Shown here in pieces: positions 52,701 to 64,000 of a stretch of DNA of 64,000 nt. Location: the NCBI GenBank assembly GCA_964057225.1, contig OZ059895.1, forward strand, positions 21,090,688 to 21,154,687. The letters are read 5' to 3'. How positions within the stretch are numbered: the stretch's first letter is position 1; every line of letters starts with the position of its first letter. This DNA is from Auanema rhodensis. Lineage: Eukaryota > Nematoda > Chromadorea > Rhabditida > Rhabditidae. Both the position numbers and the translations under genes were made by a program. The notes under the pieces were generated by a model, which searched no databases, was not told where the DNA came from, and worked only from the letters and a program-made list of their open reading frames with translations.

Positions 52701-55589
52701 TATGCTAATTAAGTGTACACATGATGTGCACTTGGTATGTAACTCGCTTCACGTGAAAGATGAAGAGATGCGGTTTTCAAAATTAGATTCCCCATGTCCA
52801 TATTAGTCTAAAAACAAATTTTTATTGATATTGATGCATGGTAACCATGACTTTGAAATTTACGTGAACTTTAATTTATGCTAATTAAGTGTACACATGA
52901 TGTGCACTTGGTATGTAACTCGCTTCACGTCAAAGATAAAGAGATGCGGTTTTCAAAAATAGATTCCCCATGTCCATATTAGTCTAAAAACAAATTTTTA
53001 TTAATATTGGTGCTTGGTAACCATGACTTTGAAATTTACGTGAACTTTAATTTATGCTAATTAAGTGTACACATGATGTGAACTTGGTATGTAACTCGCT
53101 TCACGTCAAAGATAAAGAGATGCGGTTTTCAAAATTAGATTCCCCATGTCCATATTAGTCTAAAAACAAATTTTTATTGATATTGGTGCATGGTAACCAT
53201 GACTTTAAAATTTACGTGAACTTTAATTTATGCTAATTAAGTGTACACATGATGTGCACTTGGTATGTAACTCGCTTCACGTGAAAGATGAAGAGATGCG
53301 GTTTTTAAAATTAGATTCCTCATGTCCATATTAGTCTAGAAACAAATTTTTGTTGATATTGGTGGATGGTAACCATGACTTTGAAATTTACGTGAACTTT
53401 AATTTATGCTAATTAAGTGTACACATGATGTGCACTTGGTATGTAACTCGCTTCACGTCAAAGATAAAGAGATGCGGTTTTCAAAATTAGATTCCCCATG
53501 TCCATATTAGTCTAAAAACAAATTTTTATTGATATTGGTGCATGGCAACCATGACTTTAAAATTTACGTGAACTTTAATTTATGCTAATTAAGTGTACAC
53601 ATGATGTGCACTTGGTATGTAACTCGCTTCACGTCAAAGATAAAGAGATGAGGTTTTCAAAATTAGATTCCCCATGTCCATATTAGTCTAAAAACAAATT
53701 TTTATTAATATTGGTGCATGGTAACCATGACTTTGAAATTTACGTGAACTTTAATTTATGCTAATTAAGTGTACACATGATGTGCACTTGGTATGTAACT
53801 CGCTTCACGTGAAAGATGAAGAGATGCGGTTTCCAAAATTAGATTCCTCATGTCCATATTAGTCTAAAAACGAATTTTCATTGATATTAATGCATGGTAA
53901 CCATGACTTTGAAATTTACGTGAACTTTAATTTATGCTTATTAAGTGTACACGTGATGTGCACTTGGTATGTAACTCGCTTCACGTGAAAGATAAAGAGA
54001 TGCGGTTTTCAAAATTAGATTCCCCATGTCCATATTAGTCTAAAAACAAATTGTTATTGATATTGGTGCATGGTAACCATGACTTTAAAATTTACGTGAA
54101 CTTTAATTTATGCTAATTAAGTGTACACATGATGTGCACTTGGTATGTAACTCGCTTCACGTCAAAGATAAAGAGATGCGGTTTTCAAAATTAGATTCCC
54201 CATGTCCATATTAGTCTAAAAACAAATTTTTATTGATATTGGTGCATGGTAACCATGACTTTGAAATTTACGTGAACTTTAATTTATGTTAATTAAGTGT
54301 ACACATGATGTGCACTTGGTATGTAACTCGCTTCACGTGAAAGATGAAGAGATGCGGTTTTCAAAATTAGATTCCCCATTTCCATATTAGTCTAAAAACA
54401 AATTTTTATTGATATTGGTGCATGGTAACCATGACTTTAAAAGTTACGTGAACTTTAATTTATGCTAATTAAGTGTACACATGATGTGCACTTGGTATGT
54501 AACTCGCTTCACGTCAAAGATAAAGAGATGCGGTTTTCAAAATTAGATTCCCCATGTCCATATTAGTCTAAAAACAAATTTTTATTGATATTGATGCATG
54601 GTAACCATGACTTTAAAATTTACGTGAACTTTAATTTATGCTAATTAAGTGTACACATGATGTGCACTTGGTATGTAACTCGCTTCACGTCAAAGATAAA
54701 GAGATGCGGTTTTCAAAATTAGATTCCCCATGTCCATATTAGTCTAAAAACAAATTTTTATTGATATTGGTGCATGGTAACCATGACTTTAAAATTTACG
54801 TGAACTTTAATTTATGCTAATTAAGTGTACACATGATGTGCACTTGGTATGTAACTCGCTTCACGTGAAAGATGAAGAGATGCGGTTTTCAAAATTAGAT
54901 TCCTCATGTCCATATTAGTCTAGAAACAAATTTTTGTTGATATTGGTGGATGGTAACCATGACTTTGAAATTTACGTGAACTTTAATTTATGCTAATTAA
55001 GTGTACACATGATGTGCACTTGGTATGTAACTCGCTTCACGTCAAAGATAAAGAGATGCGGTTTTCAAAATTAGATTCCTCATGTCCATATTAGTCTAGA
55101 AACAAATTTTTGTTGATATTGGTGGATGGTAACCATGACTTTGAAATTTACGTGAACTTTAATTTATGCTAATTAAGTGTACACATGATGTGCACTTGGT
55201 ATGTAACTCGCTTCACGTGAAAGATGAAGAGATGCGGTTTTCAAAATTAGATTCCCCATTTCCATATTTGTCTAAAAACAAATTTTTATTGATATTGGTG
55301 CATGGTAACCAAGACTTTAAAAGTTACGTGAACTTTAATTTATGCTAATTAAGTGTACACATGATGTGCACTTGGTATGTAACTCGCTTCACGTCAAAGA
55401 TAAAGAGATGCGGTTTTCAAAATTAGATTCCCCATGTCCATATTAGTCTAAAAACAAATTTTTATTGATATTGATGCATGGTAACCATGACTTTAAAATT
55501 TACGTGAACTTTAATTTATGCTAATTAAGTGTACACATGATGTGCACTTGGTATGTAACTCGCTTCACGTCAAAGATAAAGAGATGCGG

Positions 55590-58500
55590 TTTTCAAAATT
55601 AGATTCCCCATGTCCATATTAGTCTAAAAACAAATTTTTATTAATATTGGTGCATGGTAACCATGACTTTGAAATTTACGTGAACTTTAATTTATGCTAA
55701 TTAAGTGTACACATGATGTGCACTTGGTATGTAACTCGCTTCACGTCAAAGATAAAGAGATGCGGTTTTCAAAATTAGATTCCCCATGTCCATATTAGTC
55801 TAAAAACAAATTTTTATTGATATTGGTGCATGGTAACCATGACTTTGAAATTTACGTGAACTTTAATTTATGCTAATTAAGTGTACACATGATGTGCACT
55901 TGGTATGTAACTCGCTTCACGTGAAAGATGAAGAGATGCGGTTTTCAAAATTAGATTCCCCATTTCCATATTAGTCTAAAAACAAATTTTTATTGATATT
56001 GGTGCATGGTAACCATGACTTTAAAAGTTACGTGAACTTTAATTTATGCTAATTAAGTGTACACATGATGTGCACTTGGTATGTAACTCACTTCACGTCA
56101 AAGATAAAGAGATGCGGTTTTCAAAATTAGATTCCCCATGTCCATATTAGTCTAAAAACAAATTTTTATTGATATTGATGCATGGTAACCATGACTTTGA
56201 AATTTACGTGAACTTTAATTTATGCTAATTAAGTGTACACATGATGTGCACTTGGTATGTAACTCGCTTCACGTCAAAGATAAAGAGATGCGGTTTTCAA
56301 AATTAGATTCCCCATGTCCATATTAGTCTAAAAACAAATTTTCATTGATATTGGTGCATGGTAACCATGACTTTAAAATTTACGTGAACTTTAATTTATG
56401 CTAATTAAGTGTACACATGATGTGCACTTGGTATGTAACTCGCTTCACGTGAAAGATGAAGAGATGCGGTTTTCAAAATTAGATTCCTCATGTCCATATT
56501 AGTCTAGAAACAAATTTTTGTTGATATTGGTGGATGGTAACCATGACTTTGAAATTTACGTGAACTTTAATTTATGCTAATTAAGTGTACACATGATGTG
56601 CACTTGGTATGTAACTCGCTTCACGTCAAAGATAAAGAGATGCGGTTTTCAAAATTAGATTCCTCATGTCCATATTAGTCTAGAAACAAATTTTTGTTGA
56701 TATTGGTGGATGGTAACCATGACTTTGAAATTTACGTGAACTTTAATTTATGCTAATTAAGTGTACACATGATGTGCACTTGGTATGTAACTCGCTTCAC
56801 GTGAAAGATGAAGAGATGCGGTTTTCAAAATTAGATTCCCCATTTCCATATTAGTCTAAAAACAAATTTTTATTGATATTGGTGCATGGTAACCAAGACT
56901 TTAAAAGTTACGTGAACTTTAATTTATGCTAATTAAGTGTACACATGATGTGCACTTGGTATGTAACTCGCTTCACGTCAAAGATAAAGAGATGCGGTTT
57001 TCAAAATTAGATTCCCCATGTCCATATTAGTCTAAAAACAAATTTTTATTGATATTGATGCATGGTAACCATGACTTTAAAATTTACGTGAACTTTAATT
57101 TATGCTAATTAAGTGTACACATGATGTGCACTTGGTATGTAACTCGCTTCACGTCAAAGATAAAGAGATGCGGTTTTCAAAATTAGATTCCCCATGTCCA
57201 TATTAGTCTAAAAACAAATTTTTATTGATATTGGTGCATGGTAACCATGACTTTGAAATTTACGTGAACTTTAATTTATGCTAATTAAGTGTACACATGA
57301 TGTGCACTTGGTATGTAACTCGCTTCACGTGAAAGATGAAGAGATGCGGTTTTCAAAATTAGATTCCCCATTTCCATATTAGTCTAAAAACAAATTTTTA
57401 TTGATATTGGTGCATGGTAACCATGACTTTAAAAGTTACGTGAACTTTAATTTATGCTAATTAAGTGTACACATGATGTGCACTTGGTATGTAACTCGCT
57501 TCACGTGAAAGATGAAGAGATGCGGTTTTCAAAATTAGATTCCTCATGTCCATATTAGTCTAGAAACAAATTTTTGTTGATATTGGTGGATGGTAACCAT
57601 GACTTTGAAATTTACGTGAACTTTAATTTATGCTAATTAAGTGTACACATGATGTGCACTTGGTATGTAACTCGCTTCACGTCAAAGATAAAGAGATGCG
57701 GTTTTCAAAATTAGATTCCCCATGTTCATATTAGTCTAAAAACAAATTTTTATTGATATTGGTGCATGGCAACCATGACTTTAAAATTTACGTGAACTTT
57801 AATTTATGCTAATTAAGTGTACACATGATGTGCACTTGGTATGTAACTCGCTTCACGTCAAAGATAAAGAGATGAGGTTTTCAAAATTAGATTCCCCATG
57901 TCCATATTAGTCTAAAAACAAATTTTTATTAATATTGGTGCATGGTAACCATGACTTTGAAATTTACGTGAACTTTAATTTATGCTAATTAAGTGTACAC
58001 ATGATGTGCACTTGGTATGTAACTCGCTTCACGTCAAAGATAAAGAGATGAGGTTTTCAAAATTAGATTCCCCATGTCCATATTAGTCTAAAAACAAATT
58101 TTTATTAATATTGGTGCATGGTAACCATGACTTTGAAATTTACGTGAACTTTAATTTATGCTAATTAAGTGTACACATGATGTGCACTTGGTATGTAACT
58201 CGCTTCACGTCAAAGATAAAGAGATGCGGTTTTCAAAATTAGATTTCCCATGTCCATATTAGTCTAAAAACAAATTTTTATTGATATTGGTGCATGGTAA
58301 CCATGACTTTGAAATTTACGTGAACTTTAATTTATGCTAATTAAGTGTACACATGATGTGCACTTGGTATGTAACTCGCTTCACGTGAAAGATGAAGAGA
58401 TGCGGTTTTCAAAATTAGATTCCCCATTTCCATATTAGTCTAAAAACAAATTTTTATTGATATTGGTGCATGGTAACCATGACTTTAAAAGTTACGTGAA

Positions 58501-60496
58501 CTTTAATTTATGCTAATTAAGTGTACACATGATGTGCACTTGGTATGTAACTCGCTTCACGTCAAAGATAAAGAGATGCGGTTTTCAAAATTAGATTCCC
58601 CATGTCCATATTAGTCTAAAAACAAATTTTTATTGATATTGATGCATGGTAACCATGACTTTGAAATTTACGTGAACTTTAATTTATGCTAATTAAGTGT
58701 ACACATGATGTGCACTTGGTATGTAACTCGCTTCACGTCAAAGATAAAGAGATGCGGTTTTCAAAATTAGATTCCCCATGTCCATATTAGTCTAAAAACA
58801 AATTTTTATTGATATTGGTGCATGGTAACCATGACTTTAAAATTTACGTGAACTTTAATTTATGCTAATTAAGTGTACACATGATGTGCACTTGGTATGT
58901 AACTCGCTTCACGTGAAAGATGAAGAGATGCGGTTTTCAAAATTAGATTCCTCATGTCCATATTAGTCTAGAAACAAATTTTTGTTGATATTGGTGGATG
59001 GTAACCATGACTTTGAAATTTACGTGAACTTTAATTTATGCTAATTAAGTGTACACATGATGTGCACTTGGTATGTAACTCGCTTCACGTCAAAGATAAA
59101 GAGATGCGGTTTTCAAAATTAGATTCCTCATGTCCATATTAGTCTAGAAACAAATTTTTGTTGATATTGGTGGATGGTAACCATGACTTTGAAATTTACG
59201 TGAACTTTAATTTATGCTAATTAAGTGTACACATGATGTGCACTTGGTATGTAACTCGCTTCACGTGAAAGATGAAGAGATGCGGTTTTCAAAATTAGAT
59301 TCCCCATTTCCATATTAGTCTAAAAACAAATTTTTATTGATATTGGTGCATGGTAACCAAGACTTTAAAAGTTACGTGAACTTTAATTTATGCTAATTAA
59401 GTGTACACATGATGTGCACTTGGTATGTAACTCGCTTCACGTCAAAGATAAAGAGATGCGGTTTTCAAAATTAGATTCCCCATGTCCATATTAGTCTAAA
59501 AACAAATTTTTATTGATATTGATGCATGGTAACCATGACTTTAAAATTTACGTGAACTTTAATTTATGCTAATTAAGTGTACACATGATGTGCACTTGGT
59601 ATGTAACTCGCTTCACGTCAAAGATAAAGAGATGCGGTTTTCAAAATTAGATTCCCCATGTCCATATTAGTCTAAAAACAAATTTTTATTGATATTGGTG
59701 CATGGTAACCATGACTTTGAAATTTACGTGAACTTTAATTTATGCTAATTAAGTGTACACATGATGTGCACTTGGTATGTAACTCGCTTCACGTGAAAGA
59801 TGAAGAGATGCGGTTTTCAAAATTAGATTCCCCATTTCCATATTAGTCTAAAAACAAATTTTTATTGATATTGGTGCATGGTAACCATGACTTTAAAAGT
59901 TACGTGAACTTTAATTTATGCTAATTAAGTGTACACATGATGTGCACTTGGTATGTAACTCGCTTCACGTGAAAGATGAAGAGATGCGGTTTTCAAAATT
60001 AGATTCCTCATGTCCATATTAGTCTAGAAACAAATTTTTGTTGATATTGGTGGATGGTAACCATGACTTTGAAATTTACGTGAACTTTAATTTATGCTAA
60101 TTAAGTGTACACATGATGTGCACTTGGTATGTAACTCGCTTCACGTCAAAGATAAAGAGATGCGGTTTTCAAAATTAGATTCCCCATGTTCATATTAGTC
60201 TAAAAACAAATTTTTATTGATATTGGTGCATGGCAACCATGACTTTAAAATTTACGTGAACTTTAATTTATGCTAATTAAGTGTACACATGATGTGCACT
60301 TGGTATGTAACTCGCTTCACGTCAAAGATAAAGAGATGAGGTTTTCAAAATTAGATTCCCCATGTCCATATTAGTCTAAAAACAAATTTTTATTAATATT
60401 GGTGCATGGTAACCATGACTTTGAAATTTACGTGAACTTTAATTTATGCTAATTAAGTGTACACATGATGTGCACTTGGTATGTAACTCGCTTCAC
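55590..60496 (+). repeat. 14-monomer HOR, 2,464 bp, two copies
   Basis: At an offset of exactly 2,464 bp, TTAGTCTAGA at 56499, 56675 and 57555 pairs with 58963, 59139 and 60019. AACCAAGAC at 56891 pairs with 59355, CATGTTCATA at 57721 with 60185, and GATGAGGTTT at 57871 with 60335. Copies run about 55590-58053 and 58054-60496. They differ at a few bases, for example CTCACTTCAC near 56088 against CTCGCTTCAC, and TTTCATTG near 56341 against TTTTATTG. A shorter, 9-monomer (1,584-bp) relation links 54915/55091/55307 to 56499/56675/56891, so the 14-monomer unit grew from a smaller one. Confidence 0.9.
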
Positions 60497-61250
60497 GTGA
60501 AAGATGAAGAGATGCGGTTTCCAAAATTAGATTCCTCATGTCCATATTAGTCTAAAAACGAATTTTTATTGATATTAATGCATGGTAACCATGACTTTGA
60601 AATTTACGTGAACTTTAATTTATGCTTATTAAGTGTACACGTGATGTGCACTTGGTATGTAACTCGCTTCACGTGAAAGATAAAGAGATGCGGTTTTCAA
60701 AATTAGATTCCCCATGTCCATATTAGTCTAAAAACAAATTGTTATTGATATTGGTGCATGGTAACCATGACTTTAAAATTTACGTGAACTTTAATTTATG
60801 CTAATTAAGTGTACACATGATGTGCACTTGGTATGTAACTCGCTTCACGTCAAAGATAAAGAGATGCGGTTTTCAAAATTAGATTCCACATGTCCATATT
60901 AGTCTAAAAACAAATTTTTATTGATATTGGTGCATGGTAACCATGACTTTGAAATTTACGTGAACTTTAATTTATGCTAATTAAGTGTACACATGATGTG
61001 CACTTGGTATGTAACTCGCTTCACGTGAAAGATGAAGAGATGCGGTTTTCAAAATTAGATTCCCCATTTCCATATTAGTCTAAAAACAAATTTTTATTGA
61101 TATTGGTGCATGGTAACCATGACTTTAAAAGTTACGTGAACTTTAATTTATGCTTATTAAGTGTACACATGATGTGCACTTGGTATGTAACTCGCTTCAC
61201 GTCAAAGATAAAGAGATGCGGTTTTCAAAATTAGATTCCCCATGTCCATA
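60240..61250 (+). repeat. Segment duplicated from about 53.5-54.5 kb (offset 6,688 bp)
   Basis: After the 14-monomer HOR the order jumps to one seen near the start of the distal block. GATGAGGTTTTC near 60336, GGTTTCCAAAATT near 60517, GATATTAATGCATGG near 60572 and AAATTGTTATTGAT near 60737 match about 53648, 53829, 53884 and 54049 at 38 monomers (6,688 bp). One difference is TTTTCATTG near 53877 against TTTTTATTG. It shows that the distal block too is built from nested duplications. Confidence 0.82.
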
Positions 61251-62688
61251 TTAATCTAAAATCAAATTTTTATTGATATTGATGCATGGTAACCATGACT
61301 TTAAAATTTACGTGAACTTTAATTTATGCTAATTAAGTGTACACATGATGTGCACTTGGTATGTAACTCGCTTCACGTCAAAGATAAAGAGATGCGGTTT
61401 TCAAAATTAGATTCCCCATGTCCATATTAGTCTAAAAACAAATTTTTATTGATATTGGTGCATGGTAACCATGACTTTGAAATTTACGTGAACTTTAATT
61501 TATGCTAATTAAGTGTACACATGATGTGCACTTGGTATGTAACTCGCTTCACGTGAAAGATGAAGAGATGCGGTTTTCAAAATTAGATTCCCCATTTCCA
61601 TATTAGTCTAAAAACAAATTTTTATTGATATTGGTGCATGGTAACCATGACTTTAAAAGTTACGTGAACTTTAATTTATGCTAATTAAGTGTACACATGA
61701 TGTGCACTTGGTATGTAACTCGCTTCACGTCAAAGATAAAGAGATGCGGTTTTCAAAATTAGATTCCCCATGTCCATATTAGTCTAAAAACAAATTTTTA
61801 TTGATATTGATGCATGGTAACCATGACTTTGAAATTTACGTGAACTTTAATTTATGCTAATTAAGTGTACACATGATGTGCACTTGGTATGTAACTCGCT
61901 TCACGTCAAAGATAAAGAGATGCGGTTTTCAAAAATAGATTCCCCATGTCCATATTAGTCTAAAAACAAATTTTTATTAATATTGGTGCTTGGTAACCAT
62001 GACTTTGAAATTTACGTGAACTTTAATTTATGCTAATTAAGTGTACACATGATGTGCACTTGGTATGTAACTCGCTTCACGTCAAAGATAAAGAGATGCG
62101 GTTTTCAAAATTAGATTCCCCATGTCCATATTAGTCTAAAAACAAATTTTTATTGATATTGGTGCATGGTAACCATGACTTTAAAATTTACGTGAACTTT
62201 AATTTATGCTAATTAAGTGTACACATGATGTGCACTTGGTATGTAACTCGCTTCACGTGAAAGATGAAGAGATGCGGTTTTCAAAATTAGATTCCTCATG
62301 TCCATATTAGTCTAGAAACAAATTTTTGTTGATATTGGTGGATGGTAACCATGACTTTGAAATTTACGTGAACTTTAATTTATGCTAATTAAGTGTACAC
62401 ATGATGTGCACTTGGTATGTAACTCGCTTCACGTCAAAGATAAAGAGATGCGGTTTTCAAAATTAGATTCCCCATGTCCATATTAGTCTAAAAACAAATT
62501 TTTATTGATATTGGTGCATGGCAACCATGACTTTAAAATTTACGTGAACTTTAATTTATGCTAATTAAGTGTACACATGATGTGCACTTGGTATGTAACT
62601 CGCTTCACGTCAAAGATAAAGAGATGCGGTTTTCAAAATTAGATTCCCCATGTCCATATTAGTCTAAAAACAAATTTTTATTGATATT

Positions 62689-62864
62689 GGTGCATGGTAA
62701 CCATGACTTTGAAATTTACGTGAACTTTAATTTATGCTAATTAAGTGTACACATGATGTGCACTTGGTATGTAACTCGCTTCACGTGAAAGATGAAGAGA
62801 TGCGGTTTTCAAAATTAGATTCCCCATTTCCATATTAGTCTAAAAACAAATTTTTATTGATATT
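62689..62864 (+). repeat. Representative 176-bp monomer with its internal dyads
   Basis: This unit is close to consensus and is listed to define monomer numbering (position 1 = first G of GGTGCATGG). It carries four short dyads: CATGGTAACCATG at 62693-62705 (six-base arms about a central A), GTGTACAC at 62745-62752, GTGCAC at 62758-62763 and TTCACGTGAA at 62780-62789. The second half is AT-rich, with runs of A and T around TCTAAAAACAAATTTTTATT. I see no match to the CENP-B box pattern (TTCG, four bases, A, two bases, CGGG) on either strand. GTGCAC is an ApaLI site, GGTAACC a BstEII site and CACGTG a PmlI site, so a digest would give ladders of 176 bp. Which dyads matter, if any, cannot be told from sequence. 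Confidence 0.9.
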
Positions 62865-64000
62865 GGTGCATGGTAACCATGACTTTAAAAGTTACGTGAA
62901 CTTTAATTTATGCTAATTAAGTGTACACATGATGTGCACTTGGTATGTAACTCGCTTCACGTCAAAGATAAAGAGATGCGGTTTTCAAAATTAGATTCCC
63001 CATGTCCATATTAGTCTAAAAACAAATTTTTATTGATATTGGTGCATGGTAACCATGACTTTGAAATTTACGTGAACTTTAATTTATGCTAATTAAGTGT
63101 ACACATGATGTGCACTTGGTATGTAACTCGCTTCACGTGAAAGATGAAGAGATGCGGTTTTCAAAATTAGATTCCCCATTTCCATATTAGTCTAAAAACA
63201 AATTTTTATTGATATTGGTGCATGGTAACCATGACTTTGAAATTTACGTGAACTTTAATTTATGCTTATTAAGTGTACACATGATGTGCACTTGGTATGT
63301 AACTCGCTTCACGTCAAAGATAAAGAGATGCGGTTTTCAAAATTAGATTCCCCATGTCCATATTAGTCTAAAAACAAATTTTTATTGATATTGATGCATG
63401 GTAACCATGACTTTGAAATTTACGTGAACTTTAATTTATGCTTATTAAGTGTACACGTGATGTGCACTTGGTATGTAACTCGCTTCACGTGAAAGATAAA
63501 GGGATGCGGTTTTCAAAATTAGATTCCCCATGTCCATATTAGTCTAAAAACAAATTTTTATTGATATTGGTGCATGGTAACCATGACTTTAAAATTTACG
63601 TGAACTTTAATTTATGCTAATTAAGTGTACACATGATGTGCACTTGGTATGTAACTCGCTTCACGTCAAAGATAAAGAGATGCGGTTTTCAAAAATAGAT
63701 TCCCCATGTCCATATTAGTCTAAAAACAAATTTTTATTAATATTGGTGCTTGGTAACCATGACTTTGAAATTTACGTGAACTTTAATTTATGCTAATTAA
63801 GTGTACACATGATGTGCACTTGGTATGTAACTCGCTTCACGTCAAAGATAAAGAGATGCGGTTTTCAAAATTAGATTCCCCATGTCCATATTAGTCTAAA
63901 AACAAATTTTTATTGATATTGGTGCATGGTAACCATGACTTTAAAATTTACGTGAACTTTAATTTATGCTAATTAAGTGTACACATGATGTGCACTTGGT

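Larger units (their letters stand above)
1..64000 (+). repeat. Tandem satellite array, 176-bp monomer, about 363 copies
   Basis: The same 176-bp unit recurs from first to last base. The landmark GGTAACCATGAC (or GGCAACCATGAC) falls at 7, 183, 359, 535, 710 and so on to 63928. Monomers are about 33% G+C and typically differ at only a few sites. Variation is concentrated at a few positions: GGTAACC/GGCAACC, TTGAAAT/TTAAAAT, the TTCACGTGAA region, CCCCATG/CCTCATG/CCCTATG/CCCCATTT, and TTAATATT/TTGATATT. No gene, tRNA, rRNA, transposon or unique stretch longer than a few bases interrupts it. Every frame is closed because 176 is not divisible by 3 and each unit carries stops in several frames. Nucleosome-scale monomers in HORs are typical of eukaryotic centromeric satellites. 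A plant host is a guess, and I do not recognise the family. Pericentromeric, subtelomeric or B-chromosome satellite are alternatives. Confidence 0.98.
52603..64000 (+). repeat. Distal satellite subfamily, exact 176-bp phase
   Basis: From the landmark at 52840 to that at 63928 is 11,088 bp, exactly 63 x 176, with no net indel. New variants appear that I do not see upstream: GTCTAGAAAC with TTTTTGTTGATATTGGTGG (for example 53331, 54915, 55091, 56499, 62307), TTAAAAGTTACG (for example near 54435, 56023 and 62886), AACCAAGAC (55307, 56891, 59355) and GGTGCTTGG with AAAAATAGATTCC (near 53010, 61988 and 63748). Variants typical of the 31-monomer HOR (GTATGTAATTCGC, ACTTCAATTTATG, ATGTGCGCTTGG, CCAAATTAG) are absent as far as I can see. 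GTCTAGAAAC contains an XbaI site, a handy subfamily tag. Confidence 0.9.

Noticed and set aside
55166-55348. A 60-codon open reading frame on the plus strand
   Set aside because: It crosses about one monomer and exists only because an A-to-T change near 55269 (TTAG to TTTG) removes a stop found in nearly every other copy. There is no ribosome-binding or promoter context, and its sequence is plain satellite.
1-64000. CRISPR-like array (regular repeats)
   Set aside because: CRISPR repeats are short with unique spacers. Here the entire 176-bp unit repeats with no unique spacer.
1-64000. CENP-B box half-match at ATTCGCTTCAAG
   Set aside because: The TTCG and the later A fit, but the required CGGG is TCAA and does not match. 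It occurs only in the CTTCAAG monomers with AATTCGC.
1-64000. CACGTG motifs as promoter G-boxes
   Set aside because: The hexamer is part of a dyad repeated throughout the satellite with no gene downstream. No promoter is claimed; only possible protein binding is raised as a finding.
1-64000. Assigning the array to a known satellite family (for example the Arabidopsis 178-bp repeat, alpha satellite or CentO)
   Set aside because: Only the length is similar. I see no convincing sequence match from memory, so no family or species name is given.

Overview
The whole 64-kb window is one uninterrupted tandem satellite array. I find no protein-coding gene, RNA gene, transposon or unique sequence. The monomer is 176 bp, about 33% G+C, and roughly 363 copies lie head to tail in one orientation, broken by a single 277-bp inverted patch at 52324-52600. 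The array continues past both window ends. Because 176 is not a multiple of 3 and each monomer holds several stops, no frame can stay open. A nucleosome-scale monomer, higher-order repeats (HORs) and the absence of other sequence point to a eukaryotic centromeric or heterochromatic satellite. A plant is my leading guess. I do not recognise the monomer family and cannot name a species.

Layout. 1-14866: a 31-monomer HOR of 5,454 bp, with two full copies (1-5454, 5455-10908) and a third running about 22.5 monomers (10909-14866). 14867-20583: short rearranged blocks in which the HOR repeatedly restarts (15307, 17067, 18474, 19353), with a 1,760-bp (10-monomer) duplication and four near-identical monomers at 15841-16544. 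20584-35011: deleted and re-run versions of the HOR, including a local 6-monomer (1,056-bp) repeat near 28.6-30.7 kb. 35012-40570: another long HOR copy that shares private variants with the copy at 10909. 40571-44820: the most irregular part. 44821-51760: newer short HORs of 11, 5, 4 and 3 monomers. 52324-52700: an inverted patch, a 2-bp filler and a 25-bp tandem duplication. 52603-64000: a different monomer subfamily with its own 14-monomer (2,464-bp) HOR and no net indel over 63 monomers.

The biology here is array evolution. Private point variants work as barcodes that recover duplications, deletions and one template-switch-like inversion. A bookkeeping check supports the reading: from the first monomer to the inversion, 297 monomers are exactly 20 bp shorter than 297 x 176, and I can point to exactly 20 one-base-deleted monomers of two kinds. 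The monomer is rich in short dyads (CATGGTAACCATG, GTGTACAC, GTGCAC, TTCACGTGAA), lacks a CENP-B box, and its consensus has no CAG/CTG trinucleotide. A centromere role is inference; CENH3/CENP-A mapping would decide it.
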